A DNA stretch of 64,000 bases from Frankiales bacterium (GCA_016125335.1 WGLY01000003.1:62001-126000); one strand, 5' to 3'. Positions 51,278-59,554 are shown, numbered from the stretch's first letter. The notes: a model not told the origin generated them from the letters alone. Translations and numbers: made by a program.

Positions 51278-51994
51278 GTGGTGAGCATTGACTTCGAGGC
51301 CCTGGACGGCCTGCCCGCCGAGGAAGCCGACGACATCGCCGCCCACGCTGCCGCTCGGTGGCCCTGGTACGGCGTGCTGCCAGAGCCGGTGAAGGAACTG
51401 CACCATGTACGACAGGCGCGGCACCGCGGTCCGGTGTACCCGAGGGACGGGCTGGAGTTCGCCGCGCTCAACGCGACGGCCTTCGAGGACGTGCGGGTGG
51501 TGCTTCTCGGCATCGACCCGTACCCGGATGAGCGGGCCGCCATCGGCCTTGCATTCAGCCTGCCCGCCGGGATGCCGTTTGGACGCCGTGCTGCGGTCCG
51601 TAACCTGCGCAAGGCCGTGCTCCACGACTTCCCAATCGACAGCAGCCCCGTGCCGAACCTGAATGGCGATCTGTCGGCCTGGGCAGGTCAGGGCGTGCTG
51701 CTGCTGAACCGTGCGCTGACCTACTCGCCCGCCGAGGGCACCTACGGTCACGCGCACATCTGGGAGACCTACACCGACCGGATCATCCGGCTGCTGGACG
51801 AGCGCCCGGATCCGCCCGTGTTTGTGTTGCTGGGTGAGCCCGCCAAGCGGATTAGCCCCCTGATCCGGTACGGCGCAATGGTCGAGCGATGCCACCCGAG
51901 TGCGCCAGGGCTCCAGCGTGAGTTCGTCGCCAGCGGTCTATACCGCGAGATCGACTCCCACGTGAGCGGCGAGCGGATCGATTGGTGGCAGTGA
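51278..51994 (+). CDS. Uracil-DNA glycosylase family 1-like protein, altered active site
   Basis: A 238-residue protein with the family 1 UDG fold. Motif A reads GIDPYPDERAAIGLAFS (Asp80, Tyr82), where family 1 has GQDPYH: the glutamine is Ile79 and the histidine Pro83. The WAGQGVLLLNRALT block keeps Asn144, and HPSAPG keeps His206. The water-activating Asp and the leaving-group His thus remain, while uracil-contact residues differ, so specificity may be changed. It lies in lower-GC DNA inside a decayed mobile patch, and its stop overlaps the broken recombinase start (TGATGA). It may act in DNA repair, element biology or defence; none is proven. Confidence 0.85.
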   Translation: MVSIDFEALDGLPAEEADDIAAHAAARWPWYGVLPEPVKELHHVRQARHRGPVYPRDGLEFAALNATAFEDVRVVLLGIDPYPDERAAIGLAFSLPAGMPFGRRAAVRNLRKAVLHDFPIDSSPVPNLNGDLSAWAGQGVLLLNRALTYSPAEGTYGHAHIWETYTDRIIRLLDERPDPPVFVLLGEPAKRISPLIRYGAMVERCHPSAPGLQREFVASGLYREIDSHVSGERIDWWQ

Positions 51995-52274
51995 TGAGCG
52001 AGACGCCGAAGCTCCGCATCGGGGTTACACCCGCATCTCCAAGGACCGCGAGGGCGCGGGTCTCGGCGTCGAGCGCCAGGAGACCGAGGGCCCGGCGCCG
52101 GCTCGTCGGCTCGGCTGGGAGGTCGTGGCGACCTTCTCCGACAACGACCTCAGCGCGTACTCCGGCGAGCCCCGGCCTGGCTGCCGGGCGCTGCTAGACG
52201 CGGTGCGCTCCGGCCAGGTGCAGGGCGTGCTCGCCCGGCACACCGATCGGAGCGGGTCAGTTCGGCAGTCCTAG
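51994..52274 (+). pseudogene. Serine recombinase N-terminal fragment, frameshifted
   Basis: The remains of a large serine recombinase. ATG 51994 gives MSETPKLRIGV, and then one base is missing before the catalytic region, so the sense continues in another frame: YTRISKDREGAGLGVERQE (with the arginine of the resolvase start), GWEVVATFSDNDLSAYSG, and RALLDAVRSGQVQGVLARH. The frame stops at 52274 near residue 90. The catalytic serine region is damaged and the recombinase and zinc-ribbon domains are missing. The start overlaps the UDG homologue stop, so the two were once co-expressed. Confidence 0.85.
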
Positions 52275-52295
52275 CGACCCTTCGCTCGTGGCCGC

Positions 52296-52560
52296 TGTGC
52301 GGCCTACATCGCCGCGAGCCGGTGGACGTTCCCCAGCACGAGGCCCGACATCCCGCACTGGTACGTGGTGCGGCAGCCAGCCCGCGCGGCCGGGCTAGGC
52401 GACGGCCACGAGGCGCTGTACGTGCTGATCGTGGACCACGGGTTCGATCGGTAGTGGCGGTTCCGCTACTGGCGCTCGATCGACACTCGACGGGGTCCTC
52501 TACTGGTGGCACACGAACGGCATGGTCATCAACCGCCGTCGAAGGACTGGGACGTTTGGG
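52296..52560 (+). pseudogene. Degenerate hypothetical gene of mobile-element type
   Basis: A readable but broken frame: AAYIAASRWTFPSTRPDIPH, then WYVVRQPARAAGLGDGHEAL, YVLIVDHGFDR, a stop codon, WRFRYWRSID, and a further frame change to LYWWHTNGMVINRRR. The pattern of a Pro-His-Trp/Tyr N-terminus, a DHG block, and a W-Y-W C-terminus with INR is that of hypothetical proteins seen on actinobacterial elements. At least one nonsense and one frameshift change are present. I infer it decayed together with the recombinase. Confidence 0.5.
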
Positions 52561-52613
52561 GTCGGACGCGCAAACCCGGCGCTGGGCTTCCCTCACGCAC
52601 GCGGGGCTGCCTC

Positions 52614-53201
52614 TCAGTCGGACGGCATCGGAGCTGTGTGTTCAGTCCAGCCGGAGCCGTCCCAGTAACGCTGCACCTCGGCGGCAGAGTCGAGGTACCA
52701 GCCAGCGGGAACACCGGGGGGCGGAGGTGGTGATGCCGATGCAGCCGACTGCGGAGGTGTTGCAGGGCCGGCCGGTGCGGAGCCAGCTGCCATCTGTCGG
52801 CGGATGGCCGTGACGATCCGCTCCCCCTCCTTACCGAAGATGCCCTCTGCGTTCAATGCACCGCCTGCAGTGCCGATCAGGAGAGCCCCGCTTCGCGTAG
52901 CCCCCCACTTGCTCTCGAAGTTGACGGCGGTGATCTGGGAAAGTTGCACCTCGGTCTGAGACTTGTTCCCGACGTGATGCCAGGACAGCAGGACTCGCCG
53001 GTCGGTGACGACCAGAATCGCCGGGCCGCCACGATTGGCCACCGTCATTGCCGTGACGGTTTCCCCCGGGGCGAGCAGAGACTCCAGGTTGTCGACGGCC
53101 TTGCTGATTCCGACGGTTCCCTTGTTAGTGATCGCAGCGCGGGCCGCTGCAATGTCTGGACGCAGGCCACCGCTGTCGCCCTTGCTTCCGAAAAGCGGCA
53201 T
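52614..53201 (-). CDS. PH-like domain protein with C-terminal DUF2510
   Basis: A 195-residue protein. Residues about 35-140 form a bacterial PH-like fold of the YokE type (LLAPGETVTAMTVAN, AILVVTDRRVLLSWHH, LSQITAVNFESKWGATRSGA). A Pro/Ala/Ser linker leads to DUF2510 at the C-terminus: PAGWYLDSAAEVQRYWDGSG. The ATG at 53201 follows GGAGA at good spacing. It lies in the lower-GC patch. Proteins with this PH fold are thought to bind other proteins or lipids. The function is unknown. Confidence 0.8.
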   Translation of the reverse strand: MPLFGSKGDSGGLRPDIAAARAAITNKGTVGISKAVDNLESLLAPGETVTAMTVANRGGPAILVVTDRRVLLSWHHVGNKSQTEVQLSQITAVNFESKWGATRSGALLIGTAGGALNAEGIFGKEGERIVTAIRRQMAAGSAPAGPATPPQSAASASPPPPPGVPAGWYLDSAAEVQRYWDGSGWTEHTAPMPSD

Positions 53202-53279
53202 CACGTCTCCGGGTGTGCGTCGTCGACGACTGTCGATCGAAAAGGTACTGCTATCGCCGAAAGTGGGACCGGTCGAGGA

Positions 53280-53480
53280 TCAGAGCGGGCCGCGGAGAGG
53301 CGAACGCCCGAAGTCGACCATCTCCTGCGCCTCGTCCTCTTCCAGCCGCACGACACCCGACCCGTCGCAGTCCTCGCAGTCCTCGGGAAGAACCCGACCG
53401 TCAACCTGGATGACGTCCACGATCCCCTTCCCATCGCAGTCCATGCAGGTGAACTCATACTCACCGGGGGCCAGCGCCAT
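53280..53480 (-). CDS. Small zinc-finger-like protein (DnaJ-type CxxCxGxG repeats)
   Basis: A 66-residue acidic protein with two CxxCxGxG-type units, CMDCDGKG and CEDCDGSG, that resemble half of the DnaJ zinc-finger domain. They could form one zinc site. The ATG at 53480 has an ideal GAGGAG site 8 bp upstream, which decides the start against longer options. No J domain or chaperone gene is near. Probably an element-borne metal-binding mini-protein. Confidence 0.7.
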   Translation of the reverse strand: MALAPGEYEFTCMDCDGKGIVDVIQVDGRVLPEDCEDCDGSGVVRLEEDEAQEMVDFGRSPLRGPL

Positions 53481-53568
53481 GCTGAGCTCTCCTCGTGCTT
53501 CGGTCTGGGCGTGGCGCATCTCGGACATGCCGCGTCGAGGTGCCCGGCGAGAACGCGACGCGATTACA

Positions 53569-53709
53569 TCAGTCGTCGTCGCCGTCCCACATCGTGTTCT
53601 CCGTGCCGCAGTGAGGGCACCGAACGTAGGCGTGAGGGTTGTTGCCGTCTGCCCATGCCTCAGTTCTGTCGCCGCCCCGGAGCGGTAGTTGGCAGTTGAT
53701 GCAGTCCAT
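53569..53709 (-). CDS. 46-residue zinc-ribbon-like micro-protein
   Basis: A 46-residue protein. It starts MDCINCQLPLRGGDRTEAWA and later has YVRCPHCGTENTMW, giving two CxxC pairs spaced as in a zinc ribbon, then an acidic tail. GGAG lies a few bases before the ATG. The next minus-strand gene (53280) also encodes a CxxC micro-protein, so the two may be one unit. Such proteins are frequent in phages and integrative elements. Confidence 0.66.
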   Translation of the reverse strand: MDCINCQLPLRGGDRTEAWADGNNPHAYVRCPHCGTENTMWDGDDD

Positions 53710-53840
53710 CGTTCTCCATCTCGCGCACGTCGCGGGTATTCACTCAACCACACGACGAGCCGGGATGGGCACCGACACCACCACGCCGGACGAGTGATGG
53801 GTTCGCGCCCTCTCCTTACCCCGCACCGTGACCAACTGGC

Positions 53841-53912
53841 ACGGAGCGGGCTTCGTCACCGCGTACCGACCTGCTCGACTCGGAGTCCCTCGACCTCGGC
53901 ACCGGCGCGTGA
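53841..53912 (+). other. Possible methyltransferase C-terminal remnant
   Basis: One frame reads RTDLLDSESLDLGTGA before a stop at 53910-53912. Short ends of the form DLL-x4-LDLG resemble the C-terminus of actinobacterial class I methyltransferases, and the 5' part of such a gene lies truncated at 50441. The match is short and could be chance. Apart from this, 53710-53992 holds nothing I recognise. Confidence 0.25.
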
Positions 53913-53992
53913 CGACCGGCCGGCGCCGGATGAGGCCGGGCCCCCGGCACCGGGGGGTCGTGTGCCGGGGACCCGACGTCGCGGGTGCCGCG

Positions 53993-55042
53993 TCAGCAGA
54001 GCCGGCGCAGCAGCGGGGCGGGGTCCACGGCGGCGGACTCGCCGCCGCTGGCCCAGTACTCGAAGTGCAGGTGCACGGCACCGGGGCTGCCGGTGTCGCC
54101 CATGAGCCCGATGACCTGGCCGCGGCGCACGTGGGCGCCGGCGTGCACGAGGTCGGTGTCCATGTGGCCGTAGTAGAACTTCGACCCGCTCACGCCCTGG
54201 AGCACGATGCGCAGCGCGCCGTTGGACTAGCGGCCCTCACGGATGACGACGGCGTCCTCGATGGCCAGGATCGGCGAGCCGCGGCGGCCCATGAGGTCCT
54301 GGCCCTGGTGGCTGTGGCCGGCACGCGGTGCCCCCCAGCCCTGGCCGAACGCGGCACCAGGGGCGGGGCAGATGCGGCCCGCGACGACCGGCGAGGCGGG
54401 TGCCGCGGGGCGCGGTGCGGTCGTCCGGGTCGCCGGCGCGCGCCTCGCGCTCGGGGCCCGGGTGGCCAGCAGCGCCTTCCAGGTGAGCGGGCCCACCTGG
54501 CCGACCCGCGGCAGGCCGTGCGCCGCCTGGAAGCGGCTGACCGCCGCCCTCGTGAGCGGCCCGAAGTAGCCGGTGCGCGACACCCCGAGCTTGCGCTGCA
54601 CCGCGGTGACCCAGGTGCCGGTGGAGCCCACGCGCAGCACCGGCAGGCGGGCGTAGAACGGCCGCGGACCGGACCTGCTGCGCGTGGCGCCGGCTGCCTG
54701 CGCGCTGCGGGCCGTGGCAGGTGCGGCGGCGGGCCGGGCCGCCGGCGTCGCACCGGGTCGCGACCGTGCGGACGAGACGAGGCGCGCCGCGGTCACGCTG
54801 GTGAGCACGGGGCGGAACGTCGCGGCGAGCACGAGGTCGTCGCCGACGCGCAACGGGTCGGGCTGGGCGGCGTCCGACTCCTCGAGCATGCCGCTCGCGG
54901 GCAGGGCGCTCGCGCCGTCGGTGGGCGCGGCCACGAGGTGGCCGGCGAGCAGCACGGCGCCGAGGGCGCCGAGCGCCACCGCGCTGCGCCCCGGCAGGCG
55001 TGACGGGAGCCGGCGCATCAGGCGCACAGGCCGAGCACGCAT
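53993..55042 (-). pseudogene. M23-family peptidase with peptidoglycan-binding domain, in-frame amber codon
   Basis: A cell-wall peptidase gene interrupted by TAG at 54227-54229. Start ATG 55042 has GGAGG at good spacing. After a membrane anchor or signal (ALGALGAVLLAGHLVAA) and a low-complexity linker comes a PG_binding_1 domain (LRVGSTGTWVTAVQRKLGV, FGPLTRAAVSRFQAAHGL), then the M23 domain: GHSHQGQDLMG supplies the first zinc ligands. After the stop the same frame continues with SNGALRIVLQGVSGSKFYYG and HLHFEYW, the second ligand motif. A single change, for instance from TTG, explains it. Without readthrough the product lacks half its active site. Confidence 0.85.
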
Positions 55043-55284
55043 GACAGAACCTCCGGCGACGTCTGCGGGGTCAGCTGTCGGGTTCGGCCCGGAGTCGGCC
55101 GGCCGAGACGTGCTCGGCTTCACCCCGAGGACGCAGTGGCTCTGCGCCCAGAATGGGTCCCCCGCTGCTGCCCGGAGCGGATGCTCGGGGGTGCGCCGGC
55201 CGGGGCAGCACTCGACGTCGGCCGGTGCGGGCGCCCGGGACCCCGGACGACCGGGCCCGACGCTACCAGGGCAGGATCGGGCCC

Positions 55285-55848
55285 GTGCCCGCCTCCGCCT
55301 CCTCCCCCGTCCCACCTGCGCCCGGCGGCCCGGGGCACGGCAGCGGCCTCGAGATCCGCCCGGCGCGCCCGGAGGAGTACGCCGAGGCCGGCGCCCTCGT
55401 GGAGACGGCGTACGCCACCGGCGGCCTGCTCGACAACGACCGCGGCTACGGCGAGCACCTGCGCGACGTCGCCGGGCGCGCGGACGACCACGAGGTGCTC
55501 GTCGCCGTGCGCGACGGCCGGATCGTGGGCTCCGTGACGGTGACGCCCTACGGCACGCCGCAGTCGGAGATGGCCCGCGAGGGCGAGTCGGAGTTCCGCT
55601 ACCTCGGCGTCGCGCCCGACGCCCGGGGCACGGGGGTGGGCGAGGCGCTCGTGGCCGCGTGCGAGGAGCGGGCCGCAGCCGATGGGGCGACCCGCATCGT
55701 CATCTGCGTGATCTCGGACAACACCCGGGCGCACCGGTTCTACGACCGGCTGGGGTTCGCCCGCGCCCCCGAGCGCGACTGGGTCCCCGTCCCGGAGGTC
55801 ACCCTGTGGGCCTTCACGCGCGAGGTGGGGTCGGCTCCGGCGGGCTGA
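55285..55848 (+). CDS. GNAT family N-acetyltransferase
   Basis: A 187-residue acetyltransferase. EIRPARPEEYAEAGALVETAY opens the fold, FRYLGVAPDARGTGVGEALVAACEE holds the acetyl-CoA loop, and ISDNTRAHRFYDRLGFARAPE closes it. The GTG at 55285 was chosen; residues 1-25 are Pro/Ser-rich and the start is uncertain. The 3' end overlaps the convergent thioesterase-like gene by 35 bp, so the transcripts are antisense at their tails. The acceptor is unknown. Confidence 0.85.
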   Translation: MPASASSPVPPAPGGPGHGSGLEIRPARPEEYAEAGALVETAYATGGLLDNDRGYGEHLRDVAGRADDHEVLVAVRDGRIVGSVTVTPYGTPQSEMAREGESEFRYLGVAPDARGTGVGEALVAACEERAAADGATRIVICVISDNTRAHRFYDRLGFARAPERDWVPVPEVTLWAFTREVGSAPAG

Positions 55849-56230
55849 GCCGGGCCAGGAAGCGCGCGCGGTCCACGACCACCCGCGTCACCGTCCCGGC
55901 GGCGACGACCGCGCCGTCTCCGTGGGTGGCCGCCACCTCGAGGCGCACCAGCCGCCCGTCCACGTGGGACACCGACGCCGCCAGCCGCACCCGCGCGCCC
56001 ACCGGCGACGCCGTGCGGTGCTCGACGTCGACCCGCGTGCCCACGCTGGTCGACCCCTCCGGCAGGGCGCCGGCCAGCGCCGCCACCGTCGCCGCCTCGA
56101 GCCAGGCGACCAGCCGTGGCGTCGCCAGCACGGGCACGTCACCGCTGCCGAGCGACGTCGCGGTGTCGGCGTCGCCGACGGTGCGCTCGAGCTCTGCCGA
56201 CAGCCCGGGGACGAGGGAGGAGTCGCTCAC
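55814..56230 (-). CDS. Thioesterase family protein (hotdog fold, FlK-like)
   Basis: A 138-residue hotdog-fold protein. LATPRLVAWLEAATVAAL and GSTSVGTRVDVEHRTASPVGA are the typical FlK-like thioesterase blocks, including a Thr in the first strand region, a Glu on the central helix and a His in VEHRTASPVG, candidates for the Thr-Glu-His catalytic set. It probably hydrolyses a small acyl-CoA. GTG start. The gene ends inside the convergent acetyltransferase gene and its start is 33 bp from the end of pilT. Confidence 0.85.
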   Translation of the reverse strand: MSDSSLVPGLSAELERTVGDADTATSLGSGDVPVLATPRLVAWLEAATVAALAGALPEGSTSVGTRVDVEHRTASPVGARVRLAASVSHVDGRLVRLEVAATHGDGAVVAAGTVTRVVVDRARFLARLSPPEPTPPRA

Positions 56231-56263
56231 CCGGCGGAGCCTAGGCGAGCGTCGGGCCCGCGG

Positions 56264-57430
56264 TCAGGCGACGAGACCGAGCCGCTGGAGCTCGACCATG
56301 AGGTCGTGCGGGCTGGTCGAGGCGTCCATCGCCGCCTCGAGGGTGATGACTCCGTCACGGAACAGCGCGACCAGGTGCTGGTCGAACGTCTGCATGCCGT
56401 AGAAGCCGCCCTCGGTGATGAGCTGGTGGATCGTGGCGGTCTTGTCCGGGTCGACGATCGCGTCCGCGACGCGGCCGGTGTTGACGCAGACCTCCATGGC
56501 GACGCAGCGTCCGAGCCCGTCGGCCCGGGGCACCAGGCGCTGGCAGATCACGCCACGCAGCGCACCGGCGAGCGCGATGCGGATCTGCATCTGCTCGTGC
56601 GGGGCGAAGAAGTCGATGATCCGGCTCACGGTCTCCTGCGCGTCGGTGGTGTGCAGGGTCGACATGACGAAGTGGCCGGTCTCCGCGGCGCTGAGCGCGG
56701 CCTTGACGGTCTCCTGGTCGCGCATCTCGCCGACGAGGATGACGTCGGGGTCCTGCCGCATCGCGGCGCGCAGCGCGGTGGAGAAGTCCTTGGTGTCGAC
56801 GCGGACCTCACGCTGGTTGATCATCGCGCGCTTGTCGTGGTGGAGGATCTCGATCGGGTCCTCGATCGTCACGACGTGGACGTCGCGGTGCTGGTTGATG
56901 TTGTCCACCATGCCCGCGAGGGTCGTGGTCTTGCCCGACCCGGTCGGGCCGGTCACCAGCACCAGGCCGCGCGGCTCGAGCGAGAGCGGCCCGATGACGG
57001 CGGGAAGCCCGAGGTCGCTGAGCGGGATGGCGCCGACGGCGACCCGGCGGAACACCAGGCCCGCGCTGCCGCGCTGGCGGAAGACGTTGACGCGGAAGCG
57101 GCCGACGCCGTCGATCCCGTAGGCGAAGTCGGCCTCGTTGGTGCGCGCGAACTCCTCGATGAGGTCGCCGCGCAGCACCTCGCGGACGAAGTGCTCGGTG
57201 TCGTCGGGGCGCAGGTCGGGCACCTGGAGCCGGCGCAGCTGGCCGTCCACCCGCACGCGCGGGGCCGACCCGACCTTGCAGTGCAGGTCCGAGCCGCCGC
57301 TCTCGACGAGCGCGCGCAGCAGCGGGATGACGGAGACGGGCGGCGGCGCGGCGGCGGGCGCCGGGGCGGCGACGGGGTCGCTGTCCGGCGGCGGCGCGAG
57401 GACGGGTTCGAAGGTCTGCGTCACCCCCAT
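56264..57430 (-). CDS. pilT: Type IV pilus retraction ATPase PilT-like
   Basis: A hexameric secretion-type ATPase of 388 residues. LVLVTGPTGSGKTTTLAGMVD is Walker A, EDPIEILHHDKRAMINQREV the Asp box, ILVGEMRDQET Walker B and GHFVMSTLHTTDAQETV the His box. The C-terminal ICQRLVPRADG and AIRNLI-like region (VADAIVDPDKTATIHQLI) match PilT, which depolymerises pilin. The N-terminus has an Ala/Pro extension of about 40 residues. No pilB, pilC, pilin or prepilin peptidase genes are in the window. It lies next to a biotin-carrier gene and, beyond an acetyltransferase, two HD-domain genes. Confidence 0.9.
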   Translation of the reverse strand: MGVTQTFEPVLAPPPDSDPVAAPAPAAAPPPVSVIPLLRALVESGGSDLHCKVGSAPRVRVDGQLRRLQVPDLRPDDTEHFVREVLRGDLIEEFARTNEADFAYGIDGVGRFRVNVFRQRGSAGLVFRRVAVGAIPLSDLGLPAVIGPLSLEPRGLVLVTGPTGSGKTTTLAGMVDNINQHRDVHVVTIEDPIEILHHDKRAMINQREVRVDTKDFSTALRAAMRQDPDVILVGEMRDQETVKAALSAAETGHFVMSTLHTTDAQETVSRIIDFFAPHEQMQIRIALAGALRGVICQRLVPRADGLGRCVAMEVCVNTGRVADAIVDPDKTATIHQLITEGGFYGMQTFDQHLVALFRDGVITLEAAMDASTSPHDLMVELQRLGLVA

Positions 57431-57479
57431 GGCATCGGCCGTACGGGGGCCCCTCTTGAGCCCGAGGAGGGCCGGTGCG

Positions 57480-57695
57480 TCAGTCGACGACGACGAGGAC
57501 GTCGCCCTCCTGGACGACGTCACCCTCCGTGACCCGCACCTCCCGGACCCGGCCGCCGACCTCGGCCACGACGGGGATCTCCATCTTCATGGACTCGAGC
57601 ACGAGCAGGGTGTCGCCCGACGCGATCTCGCCGCCGGCGGCCACCACCACCTGCACGACGTTCGCCACCATCTCGGCGCAGACCTCGGTGGCCAT
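57480..57695 (-). CDS. Biotin/lipoyl carrier domain protein (stand-alone)
   Basis: A 71-residue single-domain carrier. The biotinylation motif is VLESMKMEIPV, with the Lys that receives biotin, and the flanking beta hairpins (GGRVREVRVTEGDVVQEGDV) complete the hammerhead fold. It starts at ATG 57695 after AGGAG. Stand-alone carriers of this type are paired with biotin carboxylases in actinobacteria, but no carboxylase or transcarboxylase is near. It lies 49 bp upstream of pilT on the same strand, so a common transcript is likely. Confidence 0.9.
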   Translation of the reverse strand: MATEVCAEMVANVVQVVVAAGGEIASGDTLLVLESMKMEIPVVAEVGGRVREVRVTEGDVVQEGDVLVVVD

Positions 57696-57814
57696 CGATG
57701 CTCCTGACGTGCGGTTCCACGGGACGGCCCATCCTGGCACGGCGCCGCCGCCCCGGGACCGGTGCCCGCGCAACCCGCGCGTCGCGCCGTCGCCGCGACG
57801 GTACGGTCGCCGCC

Positions 57815-58279
57815 GTGGGTGCCGCGGTGGTCCGGCGCGCCGACGCCTCCGACGCCGAGGCGGTGGCGCTGGTCTCGGCCCGCTCCCGCGCCGCCGCGAT
57901 GCCGTGGCTGCCGGTGCTGCACACGCCCGAGGAGGACGTCGCGTTCTTCCGGCGCGAGCTGGCCGCAGGCACCGGGTGGGTCGTCGTCGACGGCGACCGG
58001 GTGCTCGGGTTCGCAGTGGTCGACGACGCCGCCGGCGAGCTCGGCCACCTCTACCTCGAGCCGGACGCGCGCCGACGGGGACTGGGCACCGCGCTGGTGG
58101 CGGTGGCTCGCGCGCACCACCCCGGTCCGTTGCGGCTGTGGTGCTTCCGCGACAACACCGGTGCCCGGGCGTTCTACGCCGCGCTCGGCGCGGTGCAGGT
58201 GGGGCAGACCGACGGCAGCGGCAACGAGGAGGGTCTGCCGGACGTGCTGCTCGAGCTGCCCGCGACCACTACGGCCTGA
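57815..58279 (+). CDS. GNAT family N-acetyltransferase
   Basis: A 154-residue minimal GNAT domain: VVRRADASDAEAVALVSARS at the start, LYLEPDARRRGLGTALVAVARA as the acetyl-CoA loop, and LWCFRDNTGARAFYAALGA as the closing block. The GTG at 57815 was chosen since the upstream frame is arginine-rich non-coding-like sequence. The 3' end is 3 bp from the end of the convergent HD-domain gene. The acceptor is unknown. Confidence 0.85.
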   Translation: MGAAVVRRADASDAEAVALVSARSRAAAMPWLPVLHTPEEDVAFFRRELAAGTGWVVVDGDRVLGFAVVDDAAGELGHLYLEPDARRRGLGTALVAVARAHHPGPLRLWCFRDNTGARAFYAALGAVQVGQTDGSGNEEGLPDVLLELPATTTA

Positions 58280-58282
58280 GGG

Positions 58283-59554
58283 TCAGTAGGCGTACTCGGT
58301 CTGGCGCTCGATGATGCGCGAGAGCGTGTCGACGACGGCGGGGTCGTACTCGCGGTCGATGCCCAGCTGGAGGCGCTCGATGGCGCGCAGCTTGCGGTCG
58401 CTCTCGAGCGAGGCGCCCACGAGGTCGTCGTAGGCGTTGACAGCCTTGATGATCCGGCTCTCCAGCGGCAGCGTGGTGTCGAGGTGGCCGCGGTGCGGGC
58501 GGTACGGATCGGCCTGCCGCTCGACGATGAGCGCGGCGCGGTCGAGCACGCCGGCCTGCCGGATGACCTCGGCGCCGAGCTCGGCGATGCGCCGCTGGTC
58601 GACCGGGGCGACCATCGTGGTGGCGCCGCCGGGGATCGGCTCGGGCAGCGAGAGCTGGCCGATGTCGTGCATGAGCGCGGCGTACTCGAGGTCGGTGAGG
58701 TCGCGCTCGCTCACGCCCATCTCGCGGCCGATCGTCACCGCGAGGCGCGAGACGCGGCGCGAGTGGCCCGTCTCGGTGTAGCCGCCCACCTCGGTGACCT
58801 TCGACAGCGAGCGGATCGTCTGGAGGTAGGTCGCGTCGATGGTCGCGTAGCGACGGAACGAGAACTGCGTGAGCAGCAGCGGGACGGCGAACACGGGCAG
58901 CGCCCACAGGTCCATGCGCGGCGTGGCGAGGGCGATCAGGACGCCGGTGGCCGCGATCGCGGAGGCGATCCCGAGCAGGGCTCGGAACTCGTCGACGACG
59001 GCCGTGCCGAACGGGGCGTGCGACTGCGCGGCGCGGGTGCCGGCGGCGAGGATCGCGTCGGCAGCCCCGCCGATGGCCGCGGTGACGGTCATCGCGAGCG
59101 CGAGCTTCCAGGCGGTCTCGTCCGGCGCCGGCTGCACGTGCGGGTAGACCAGGCCGAACAGCGTCGCCGCGAGCAGGGTGGTGAGCACGCGCCGGGCCAG
59201 CTCGTCGATGTGGATGCCGCGGCCCACGAGCGCGCTGGGGAACGCCCCCACGATCGAGCCGATGGTGACGACGGTGACCGCGAGCGCCACGCTGTACGCG
59301 ACGTCGTCGACGCGGTGCAGGCTGGGCAGCAGGGCGAACGCGAGCGCACCCGCCGCGGCCAGGGGCGCCGCCTGGCGGCCGCCGGGCAGGGTGATGCGCA
59401 GCACCTCGCCGATGGCGATGAAGGCCGTGAACGCCAGCGCGATCGCGAGGTTCGCGATGCCGGCCTGCGCCGTCTTGGCGATCGAGGCGACGACGACGAG
59501 CCCCGCCGCCACGAGAAGGGGCCCGCTGGAGCGCAGCTCGCGGTCGCCGGTCAC
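58283..59554 (-). CDS. HD-domain membrane protein, GYP motif degenerate
   Basis: A 423-residue protein. The first 195 residues hold several membrane helices ([44 protein letters not shown] and more). The C-terminal HD domain keeps the metal pair in YAALMHDIGQLSLPEP and ends with IIKAVNAYDDLVG. In the GYP position, where cyclic-di-GMP phosphodiesterases have HHExxDGxGYP, this protein reads YRPHRGHLD. It is therefore probably not a normal HD-GYP enzyme; a binding or other phosphohydrolase role is possible. The GTG start overlaps the upstream paralogue by 4 bp. Confidence 0.82.
   Translation of the reverse strand: MTGDRELRSSGPLLVAAGLVVVASIAKTAQAGIANLAIALAFTAFIAIGEVLRITLPGGRQAAPLAAAGALAFALLPSLHRVDDVAYSVALAVTVVTIGSIVGAFPSALVGRGIHIDELARRVLTTLLAATLFGLVYPHVQPAPDETAWKLALAMTVTAAIGGAADAILAAGTRAAQSHAPFGTAVVDEFRALLGIASAIAATGVLIALATPRMDLWALPVFAVPLLLTQFSFRRYATIDATYLQTIRSLSKVTEVGGYTETGHSRRVSRLAVTIGREMGVSERDLTDLEYAALMHDIGQLSLPEPIPGGATTMVAPVDQRRIAELGAEVIRQAGVLDRAALIVERQADPYRPHRGHLDTTLPLESRIIKAVNAYDDLVGASLESDRKLRAIERLQLGIDREYDPAVVDTLSRIIERQTEYAY

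Noticed and set aside
50780-52560. Intact prophage or integrative element
   Set aside because: No structural, replication or transfer genes are present, and the only recombinase is a frameshifted fragment.
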